In this document: piece by piece, positions 23,301-35,300 of the stretch
Position numbering within the stretch: position 1 is the stretch's first letter
How the letters are laid out: each line of letters opens with the position of its first letter
Assembly: GCF_000003815.2 (NCBI RefSeq)
Contig: NC_049979.1
Coordinates: 7,662,589-7,726,588 of the forward strand
Direction: 5' to 3'
DNA: 64,000 nucleotides
Origin: Branchiostoma floridae
Taxonomy: Eukaryota > Chordata > Leptocardii > Amphioxiformes > Branchiostomatidae
Position numbers and translations under genes: made by a program
The notes under the pieces: model-generated
The model's database searches: none
Told to the model about the DNA's origin: nothing
What the model saw: only the letters and a program-made list of their open reading frames with translations

Positions 23301-26300
23301 ATTGTGATATGTCATTATATGAATATCGTACTCAGCAACCTTAATTAGTGTCATTACTCAATACATTTGGTACCTACTGGCTGCAAATACACCTGATACT
23401 ACTGTAATTCACTTTGTCTTGTCGGTACCAAACTTTCACGGTCTGAGAAAATTTAACTTCTTCTCGGAACTAAATGTTCACGATGGCAGCATGTGAACAT
23501 AAAAAAAGTCTGTGAATTATTTGTTATCTGTAATGATAAGCTCACGTTACAATTGTCATAGTGAAAACAGTGAAAAAATCAGGAATTACAGTATTATCAT
23601 TATATAGTGTACAGGGCTGTTTCTGGGACCTGTCCCATAGTGCAATTTGCTTGTTGGGACAGAAATTTTTTTTTACCCCATCCATCCCAAAATTCTGAAG
23701 TTCATGACGTGAAACTATTGACAATGTATTTTTATGGGCTCCCAAACAATGACTGGGATGGAAAAATATTTAAGCCGGAGACAGCCCTGATACAAGAATC
23801 AAGTTTGTTGCAATTAATATGGAATGTAATGTATAATCATACTGAATATCGTGCATGCAGAAATAGAGAGTGGAACTACAAAGCTTTCAATAACATCATT
23901 CTATTTAAGAGGAAAAGACTGAAACCTTTTGCTGGGGGTGGTGAGGTGTCCATAGTAGTGGGAGCAGGGGGCTGTGATGGTATCACCCCTGAGTTCTCTA
24001 CCGTGGTCTCCTCTGGTACAGAGTCTACCTCCACCACACCCTGCTGGGGTACCTCCGCTGGTCTGTCTCTCGTGTGGGATACCTGGAAAGGGTAAGGAGA
24101 AATGTTATCCAAAACGTGTCAATGTTATCTTGTGCATCTTAAATAACAGCTCCTCAAAAACAAGTACATTCCATTTCACTTTGTATACATTGTCAATGAA
24201 TTTCTAATCTTTATGAGCATACAGATTGATGATTTAATGTTAGCAGCATATAAGAATCAGATTTTGCACAAAATTGAAATTAGCAATCTAATAGCATTCT
24301 TTAATGCCTTAGTCGCATATAATTGTTTGCCTGCATCCTAGTTAATCAGCAAGTCTGATAGCTTTTGTAAGTTTCCAAGTCGGCCTCAAGAATCATACAC
24401 ATTTTATATAGACTCTGTCATATTCAAATAACAATACATCAAAACACTTAACCATTACATGTACTTCGGACACACCTTACTCGTAACTCCTAACCAACAA
24501 GAATAATAAGCCCACCTTCAGGAAGTGTAGCTTCCCGGTGTAGGTGGCAGCACACAGCTGACCAGACCCTGAGCAGTGAGTCACATGTACAAACTTCTCT
24601 CCCTCCTGTGGCTTGAACTCTGCCAGGGGCTGGAAGGTCCCGGCATCAAACAGACACACACGCCCATCCTGTGTTGTAGCAGCAAGCTGACCTAGACCCC
24701 TGGTTGGTTGTATCACAAAATTTCATTGGCATTGCTTCATCCAGCTTCATTTACCAATCCTAATCTTTCTAGACCTATCAAGAACAGTTTGAGCATAGGA
24801 TACCACAAAAACACCTTCAGCTTACCCTTCCAAAATTGCAATAAATAGGACATGGGAACAGCCATGATCATAACAGGTACAGTTGTATAATGACTAAGTG
24901 AAATACCCTCTCTCATACATGCTGCTGAAGTTATGTTTAGAGACAACCTGCTGCTATTAACGAGGATACAATTAGAAAAGAATAGAGAGCTTGAAGCTTC
25001 CAGCTAGATGTGCAATTGTTAGGTGGGACAGATCGTTTGGCATAACATACCAGAGTGCTGCCACATACCTTGTGCCTGCAATGTTGGTGTTTTATGCCGA
25101 AAGGCGGTTTAATATACAGACACAGATGCAGAAGGTACCAAAAAATTGTACTGTACCTGATTTTCCTCTCTCTCCTGGGTTGATGTTCTGTTGCTCCCTC
25201 ATCATCCTCATCCTCTGATGCTGAGTTACTCTCGCTGTCCTCCCCGTGGAGGTCCAGGAAGTCCTGCGGCAGGACCGACACGAACGTGAGCACGTCCCGC
25301 AGGTTCCGCAACGTGTGCACCGCCACGGGATTCCCCACCACAGTCACCAACTCCTGTGTGAAGAACAGTTCATACAGCAGCAAGTAGCCAAACACCTCCT
25401 TTGGCTTGGCCTCCTCCTGAACAGAGGCAGCATCTTCTCCTGGTTTAGCACTAGCACCTTCAGGATGTTGGGCTGCCTTTACATCACAGCTATCCATGGC
25501 TTCTGCACCGTGTGCTTCCTTCTGACTTTCCTCCGGACCCTCCGCCTCCTTCATCTCCACATCCTCCGTTGTCACCTTGCTGGAAGAGTTTGCCCGTCTC
25601 ACCCTCTGAGCTTCTGTTGCTGTGACAACGACAACTATGTGCTTGCCATCCACAAGAGGGAGGATGGCGCTGATCTTAAATCTCCCCTCCTTCTTGATAG
25701 GCAGCTCAATGCATTGCACCATGCTCCCTGGTTTTATAGATGGAGTTTTCCCATCCGGAACATCTCCCTGTGGAGTACTTGGACTGGCCACCATCGCCAC
25801 AGGGGATGGCGTCTCCATGATGACCTCACCTACAACGGTACCTTCTTCTATCGGGTCATCAAGCAAGATGGGGTCTTCAAACTCAGAAATCTGGGACACG
25901 AAGAAGTCCTGTGCTAAACTCTGGTACAGGGAGGATCCTTTGCTACCACTACTACTACTAGGACCAGAGTTTTTCCTTGGCCTGAAGTTCTCTTCATCAA
26001 TCCCTGATATGTCATGCACCAAGAGGTATAGACAACTTGACTCTTCTTCTGGCAAACCAACAACTTTCTCTACCTTCAAGTCAACCTTGCTGGCTACTTC
26101 ATGTGGAGTTCTTCGTTGTAATGCTGCATTTTTTCGGTTCAAATCTTGAACAACACTAGACTTCCACAGAGAAAGACCTGATATCAAGCTGACAGGTCTT
26201 TTGTCCGAGTCTTTCTCTTTGGTGTCCAGACTCGGGTCACTTAGGTTGTTGAGTTGCTGGGGAACTGGAGATTCCGGGGTGGGGGAGTCGTCAGGGGCTT

Positions 26301-29300
26301 GAACAACACAGAGGGCTGTGACATGGATGTCGTCTGGGTGGAAGTGCACTAACTTACCTGTAGGCAGAATGGGACATAAATCAGTTTCAAACCAGATCGG
26401 AAGGAGCTTCTTAAAGCAAGTTAATAGTACTGCAGGTTTGGGTTTTAGTTTAGACATTTTTGCAGGTCTTAAAAGATCGCAAAATATTCTTGGGTATAAG
26501 AAAACAGACAAAATACAATGTAAATATTACAATATCCAGAATTCCTTGGATCCAAGTTATTTTTGGTGACATTTATTGAAGTTTAAAACTTTCCTACTCA
26601 AGACTGCCTGCTGTACATCCATCAGTCAAAACTAACCACTAAGTTGTCATCTCAGGTGATGAGGAACTGTTACAGATCACAAACACACTTACTAGGTGTG
26701 ACGAGGGGGAAAGAGGCTCCCGTGTCCAGATCGATTTCCATGATGTCACTCTGGCTATGTCTGGTCTCGCTGCTCTTAACCTGTCCGCCCTCAGTGCCCT
26801 GGGAAGGAGCCTCGGCCCCCTGGTTCTCCTGTCCAGGGTGAGGCCCGTTCCCATTGGTGTCCATGGATGGCTCTGTGCTGGCTTCGTCTATCTGCAGGTC
26901 GCTAGGTGATATTCGGCCCGCGGATGACCCAGGTACTGTGGCTGATGTTGACTTGGAGGCCACCTGTTGGTCACTGTTAGCACCAGAGCTGAAGGAAAAA
27001 GGGTGGCCTAGCATGAGTGTACTGTAACTGCATTTCTGTTTGCGAGGATTTGATTTCGCAGTAGCAGAAAAATGGAGTGTTTGCGGTGGTTTTAACTTTG
27101 TGGTGGCGTCATAGACTGTAGTCACATACTACATGACTATTGTATAATGGATAAATATTTGTGGTGGTTTTAAGTTCACGGTGAAGTAGCCACTACGAAA
27201 ACTGCGAACATAAAACCACCGCAAATGTTACTGCATTTACAGTAAACATATTTTTCATGTCATGCAACAGAAAAAATGGACCTTCTTACAGCTTTCCCAT
27301 TAGTTTCTTTTTCCCTTTAGTGACAATCACTTGCCTGTCACAAGTCTGTATTTATGCTACACTAACACTCTCTCTACTCTTCCCTCACTATCTTCACTGT
27401 CCTCCAGTCCTACATTCCTATTCTTTCTCCTTACGTCCCCCAAGTGTTTTGCACCTAAGCCCCTTCCCCACATACCTTGTGCCCTTGTCTTCCCCAGGTT
27501 TGTGCACCCAGGCCTCCAGGATCTTGCGTCTCTGAACCTGGCTGGCTGACAGGGTCTGGGTGACGAACGTCTGCTTGGGGTCCACGGTAAACTGCAGGGC
27601 CATCTTCAACTGCCGCGCCACATTCCACACACAGATGTTCCCATGCATGGTAGCTGTGGCCAGCAGACTTGGACAGGAGGAGTTACTGACTGCACAGATC
27701 TGGCAGGGAAAGGACACACATTAGGGACCTGTAACCAACATTCACAAAAAATCAAAACAATCTGTGACTACATGTACTTTTGTAGGAGTAAATACAAAAC
27801 CTTTCTTTCATTAAGTTATGCAAGGTACTTCAAAACATGGCAGGAATAAGTACAGATATTGTCAGGTCATGGAATGTCATCTCAGTTCTCAAACATGACC
27901 TACCTCTTCACTGCAGTCACTGTGGGACAGGGCGGGGCTTGTTGCCAAGGTGACCGACATTGGCACATTCTGTGTGTGCTCTCCCTTAACAAAGGGGCAG
28001 TTTGGGGAATGGCGTTCATGCTCAGACCTGGCAACATATTGAAATGGTTACTTTTTGCATGATCCCTTGAATTACATATCTTGAAGTTTGTTCCATCTAT
28101 GATGCTTACATCAATCTTACATGTATATGTAATTATCACATATTACAGAAGCAACAGATATTTTTCTTATTAAGAAATTAAGACAGAAGTTTACATATTG
28201 TTCCAAGACTACATGCTGTATCGCAATGTCAAGCTGATGAACATTACAAAGAAGTGCATCTATAGGCATAGCTGTCCTCAAGACTAATGCTACAGGGCAC
28301 AGTAGTTGTAATAAGTTGTATACTTCATATTTGTTTATCAAATAATCATGTTTGTGTAAAGATAATGTACGAAAAGACTGTCAAGCTGTGCAATTCAGCC
28401 CCTCGGGCAGCAAGACTGCTTTTAATTTGTCATACTTGTTTTGAACATTAAACCAGTCTACACACAGAGAGTATACTATGGTAATCATTCCCTATATTCT
28501 AATGGATATAACTGATGGAAGAAAGAAACCCATAGTGGTTAACTGCTGTGCCCAGAGTGACTCCATACTGACCAGGGTTCGTCTGTGGGCTCCCAGCAGA
28601 CCAGACAGACGCTGCAGGTGAAGCACATGGCACGGTCGTCCCGGCTGGAGGTGGGCTGGTGGTAGAACCCGGCCTGTGCCATGGCGTCTGGCAGGGCCCA
28701 TCTAACAACAGCAGGCAACGGCAGGTGAGATCTTTCTGTATTATGTCACTTAATGGACCCTTCCAGCCGAACGCCATATCGAGCAAAAATAAAATCCGGG
28801 CCTATTCTATTTTGAATACTTGGTCATTGCGGAATAGCGGAGGCAGCCAGTTCTGTCTTACTCGCACCGTTTTTGACCGAGGTGTTCGAAATAGAACATG
28901 ATCGAACAGGGGGCAGGGCTTATGGTGTTTGGCTGAAAGGATCCATTCATTGATCATGTTTAATTTACTTCTACCATTTTATTTAGCTGTGGCAGAATAT
29001 GATAAACTGAGACAGAAACCAATCTTACAAAATTCATTTTTCAAAGTTATACTGTCTGGAATAAAATAAATTTGAAAGTAGACACAGTCAAATGTGTACA
29101 AATGACCATCTCTACATAACGACTACCAGGCCAATGTGACAACTTTTTGACGGTCCCTTAGATACCTTGACAGAAGCAGTAAGAATCCTATCTATAATTA
29201 CCACCTGTAGACACACAGAGCTTATCAATGTCTTCTTGGGCAGTTTTGACTTCACGCATTTCAACGCACAGGTAACAAAATGCTAGAGGCCATCTTTACA

Positions 29301-32300
29301 AGTCAGCGCAATCTAGCTCACTTGTCCAAGACACGCCCTATTTTGCCAATATTAACTACTGAATAATTCATTGATGCCCACCTGTAGTTCATGTGTGGCC
29401 AGTTCTTGAATGTTTCTCTTCTGGCAGCCTCGCTGTACATGAGGGCCCTGTCCACCACCCCTGCTGTAGCACCCTCAGAGCTCCCTGCGGCTAACAGGGA
29501 AGACAGCCTCTCCACAATAGCAGAGGCTATGGGCAGGGCAGGACCCAGGTTGGTCCGCTTTCTCTCATTCACCAAGCCGCTGTAGACTGACTTCAGAGCA
29601 CAGTGGGGCAGCTCCAGACTCACACATGCCCACTAAGGAAGGAAGGGAGAATTTAGGTTAAAATTAGGGATGTACTATTTACATGTTCAATGGAGGCAAT
29701 TAAGAAAACCTTTTTCCAAACGGTATGTTTTATTCCAATTAACATCTCCAGGTATTCTCTTGTATTGGAAAATATTCCCGACTGACCCTCTCTGACCTTC
29801 TTATTTGATTAGACCTCCTTGATACGAAAATACAATGAACGACTGCATAATCAGTATGACACAGAAATTATAGAGGAAACCAGACATCTTTGAAACCTAA
29901 CATTAAGCAGACTCAACCATGTCTGAAATAGAACCCTAGAGCATTCTACCAATATCTAATTGCAAAAAAAAGCCAATGTCTAAATGCCTTAACTTTTGTG
30001 TAGTCAAGCAAAAATCAAATTCATGATGCCATGGTTCCAAGATCCACCTCCATGCAAGAGGACCAAATAAGTAGTTCTTAATATATGTACATTGTATAAG
30101 TATACTACCTTTCCAGTCAACAAACATTTACGAGTAATTTGAGGTCACCAACCTCTTTAAAAAATATAATACTGTTACCGTCTCCTTTCTTGTCACTTTG
30201 TAGAGCACGAATGAGGATACATTGACATGACAGTATGTAAGTATAATACTAGAGCTCCAGACATGCACAACCCTGTCATCATACTCACGGCTCGCTCCTT
30301 GCATGTCTTGTCAGGGAAAGTACACCTCTGTGAGGGAAACTTTCGCCTCACCTTTGCCTTTTTATTCTTCTTCTTCGGGGCAGCCTGCTGGCATTTATCC
30401 ACCGCCGACCTCAACTCCTTTTTCACCTCTGGCACGTAGTCTACCCCTCGCATATCCACACTCTCCAGACTCGCCAACAGCTGAGTCGCCTGTGATAAGG
30501 TCACATTGTCAACATACATACATGTAGAACTGTACTCTACAGGATGTTCTTCTTTAACTTTGGGCCTTGAGCAGTAGGGTTAACATGACAAGCTAGCACA
30601 GTGCGATTACCAGAGCGTGACATGGATTTTGGTACTGGTGGTCAAATTCATGTTTCTGCAGGAAGAATCTAGTTAATATGATGTGCTTTGTCGCTTAGCC
30701 TTTGTGGTGTACTGTGCTGAATATGTTGTAGCCCATTGTAAGGACCATATCATTGTTTATTGTTTATTTCTGTATACTGTAATTCCTGAATTTTTCAATG
30801 TACTGTTATGTTCACGGTTTTCACTGTGACGACTATAACGTGAACTTATCATTACTGATAACAAATAAATCACAGCCTTTTTAATGCGCACTTGTCACGA
30901 CAATGAACATTAAGTTCCGAGAACAAGTTGAATTTTCTCAGACCGTGAAAATTTGGTACCGTGAAGACGAAGTGAATTACAGTAATAAAATAATGTTTTG
31001 CTATTGTTGATAAGTGTGTGAAATCAGTAGGATAACACATAAATATCATAATGGTTACGCAAAATGTTCTGATACATGCAAGATAAACAAGAAATTTAAA
31101 CTATGACTCTTTTCATGTCATGATGTAAAACAAATTCCAGCCAATTGAAGCTGAAAAAGATGTCAATTGCAAACATGAAAACTGTTGCATTGGTAAGTTA
31201 CATTTATTAAGTACGAGGTGTAATTTTCATCATTCCTTATATTAGACAAAATCCTAATGGATTATTTATAGAAACTTGTTTTGTAGTATTGGCATTCAAC
31301 TTGAAGTATATTTCACGAAATTTGACATAATTAAAATAAGGGTGACATTCAAAATGAATCTTACCTCAGACAAGGGTAGCTCGACCTTGACAGTGTCCTC
31401 TGTCTTATCCACAAGTGTCTGAAGTGCCGTGTCAAGAAGCAGCACACCGTTCAGGTCTTTTCTCATACCAATGGCGAATCCGTCCGACATTAGCACCTTT
31501 TCAGCCAGGGGGAGGTACTCACATCTTAACCTGCTGCCAGGGCGAGCTGGGGAAGGTGAAATACAGACAAGTCTTCAACAACTACACCAAATCATGTTTA
31601 TTATTGTAATAAAGGATGGGTACTACTACTAGCAGGGATCAAAATACTTTTTTTTTTGCTACATGCAAAATTGCAAGTTGGCAAAAATCTTAAGTGCAAT
31701 TTGAAAAATCTACATGCAAAATAAATCTAGTCTATACTGCAATGATTTAGCCAGCTTCCATCATTCCGTCCTTTGGCGGAATTTTGCTGCTCAGGACAAA
31801 TAAGAATTTTGCTCATTCTGTCACTTTTGGCGGACAGAAATCGGCACATGAAAATATAGACAAAACTTGAAATTTTGGAATGATATCCACATAATCAGCA
31901 TGTAAGTTTGCAGCAAAGCCCAATTTGATTATTTGTAACACCTACTGACGACTGGTGACGATCCCTGGCAAAGGCACAGGGCCTCAGTATTTTTACTATA
32001 GGCCAGGTATTTTCAACATGCAAGATTGCAAGTTCAGAACATTTTTACGTGCAAATCTCAAAAATTACATGCAAATTGCAAGTTAAGTATGTGTATTTCG
32101 AACCCTGACTAGTTATGTGTTTTGGTGTGGTNNNNNNNNNNNNNNNNNNNNNNNNNNNNNNNNNNNNNNNNNNNNNNNNNNNNNNNNNNNNNNNNNNNNN
32201 NNNNNNNNNNNNNNNNNNNNNNNNNNNNNNNACCTGATAACATCCCCATGTGTGGTGTGGTGTGGTGTGGTGTGGTATGTTTTAGTGTGGTGTGGTATGG

Positions 32301-35300
32301 TATGGTATGGTGTGCTTTGGTGTCGTGTGGTGTGTTTTGGCGTGGTGTGGTGTGGTATGGTGTGGTGTGATATCTGAGGAGGGTGAGTCAGAAAATGATG
32401 CAACACTCTTAGTGTTACAATGTTGCCTGGAAAGAAAATCATGAGAATGTTTCTTTAGTTTAGAAGAAATTAAACTTGAAAGTATTGACCAAAATAATAT
32501 TGAGATGCCCCTTTCCCTTGTCCAAGTTAAACCCCTACAAGTATTCCAAGACCCTTTCTGACTTTCTGAAGGAGACACTCCTAAATAATGCAATTACAAC
32601 TCCTACAGTCAAACCTGTCTATAGCGGCCACTCAAGGGACTGGTCAAAATTGGCCACTATAGAGAGGTGGTCCCTATAGAGAATATGCTAATTAATTGAC
32701 CACAAGCAATAAGTTACACATGGTTTTAGTACCCACTGATCTTTATTCACATAATACAGTACTGTACATGTACTGCAATGACTTTTACACTATATGTATT
32801 AAGAAAATAAAAGCTATAAAAAGTTTTAAATGTTCTACAGTTTATATTGTCTGAAGAGACCGGTATCGTCATATTTCTTTGATCTTTCGTCTTGTATCCT
32901 TTGATACTTCGCCGTTCGTGTGTTCCCTCCCGCGTTCACACGTCAGGTTCGCCCATTATGCTAATGTGGTACTCACAAGAAAAGTCTCATCATTTTAGAC
33001 TTATCTCTTAATAAATGTAAGAAAAATCCACCATAGCCTGAAGTTCATATTATTTTGTCTTTGTAACAATTCATTCAGAAAGTTTTTGTGATGAAAATTA
33101 ACCTAAGCGGTAGTGTATTAGAACGTATCTTTAACGCAATTTATCTCCGTAATATTGGTGTCGTCTATTGACCTTATATGACCTCGTTTGTCGGCGGGTA
33201 TGGGTAGCGCCAGTTTACGAAGTTTTGTTTTGAAAATAAATCAAAGAGGTTTTAAATCCGGCGTAGGGTGACCATTCGGCAGCTGTATATAGCCGATCGC
33301 GTGCCGAAACATAGATCAGCGGTCCGCGTGGCCGTTATCGGCAGTGTTTTTGTACCTGCGGGACCGGAAATCGTGTGGCCGTGGCCGCGTTGGACAGGTG
33401 GCCGCTAAGCCTATTTCTTAATCATTACGAATCCAAGGGACCGACAAAAAGTGGCCACTATGGGCAGGTGGCCGTTATGCAAAGGTGGCCGCTAATACAG
33501 GTTTGACTGTACATGCATGCTGGATAAAGCACTTGTACCAAAGCACCAGTTGTAAAAACACTTCTCAAGGCAGGTACGTATACCATACAACATTTAAATA
33601 CCTCTAGACATTATATGGCTTCAAAGTCAGCTTACATGTTTCATGTTCAGTTTACTGCTACATGTAAATTCACATGTGTTATATGCCAGTAGATCAATGA
33701 TATGATCAATGTCTTGGTATCAAAGTTCATCACAACATCCTGCAACCACCCGCTAAATTTGGCAAACCTGATGTTGCTCCCATATTTATGCTTTTAACAT
33801 TTTGGCAACCAATATTTCACCATTGCCAGATTGTTTGATATGACTCAGAAATATGTCCTCATGTCTGTACCAGTTACGTTGTATATCTGTTGCCTACACA
33901 GCATAATTACTTGTGTCAGTTGTGTAGGTGAGTCTTGGAGCCCATCTATGATTGGCAATGGCTGACAAGATCACCAATACTGCCATCCAGAAGGGCTTTG
34001 GATGCACCCATCGTGGATTTGATGATTTGGGAAGATTTGACTTAGGTAACAAGACTGTGCATATAAATGGATGGTAACATTGACGATGATAAAGAGAGAC
34101 CTCATACAACTAGTGTAGTCTTTTCATGTTTTTAAACCCGTTGTAACAGGACTACATAAGCAAAAGGGCAATGTTGCATCTACATTACTGGCTGTACCTT
34201 TTCATTCTTATATCAAAAGCTAGGGTGCTGCAAGCTTGACTACACTAGTATCATTTGACTGCACATGTCAGACAAGTGGATATACATATTTATGCTGTCT
34301 GCCATCATAGCGACATAATGAAACACAGAAAATCTTACACTATAAATAGTAAAAGTAGTGACATGTTGCAAGGGACACAACAAGATAGATAGCAGTGTGA
34401 CTTGGTCGCAATAAAAAAATTAAATTTACTAATAATTATGCATTTCAATGAATATTATCATCAGAAATGCTGAGAGCTACATTGTTGTAGATAAATCTTA
34501 AACTAAAGTATTTTTCATCTGCCAAATAAATCTCTTCCGACTTGATATTGCAACATTCTTGGCAATGAAAATGTTGGAAATTACATGTGTGTATGACACT
34601 TTTTAAGAAGACATTTGAATACAGAGTACATTGTATGAGATGAAAATATATTCTGAAATGACCAGTAACATCAGCACAGCTTATAATTTTATGAATGTCT
34701 TTGAGTTTGATATAAGAAAACATCACAGATGCCTCATGGCCAAAAAAATACTTCACACATATACAAATACATGAAATTATTATACAAGAAACAGACTACT
34801 GAAACACATTACATGTATATAAAACAGACGGGAATTCTTGACATAAAGCAGACACATTCAGGCAGCAAAACTATACATAATCATACTGCAGATATGACTG
34901 GAATCTCAAGTAGGTGCAGCATAACATTCAGTAACTTTTAAAAGTTACTGAATGTTATGTGAAACTACAAGTATGTTGTAGTTTCACAATTTGTAAAAGA
35001 AAAGATTTTCTAGTATATCCAGTATCACAATCGTAGTACTACTCTTACTAAGTCTTTGTACAGTACTAGTACTTAACAATTTAGCCAACTGGTTTCAGGC
35101 AATTTTGCTGATGCTGCAGTCTAGAAACAAATCAACTTTCCTGAGATACTTGAACGAAAGGCAAAATATCCAAGCTACCATAACAAAGATGAGGAATGAA
35201 CATCAAGGACCAGGACTACAATGCTGTCAAAGAGCACATGATCTGGAGACAACAATCATCATGTCAGGAACAATGCAATATATCAATGACAGGTAAAACA

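Noticed and set aside
32117-32442. Open frames of His-Thr or Val-Trp-Cys repeats
   Set aside because: They are translations of the GGTGT microsatellite and the N gap.
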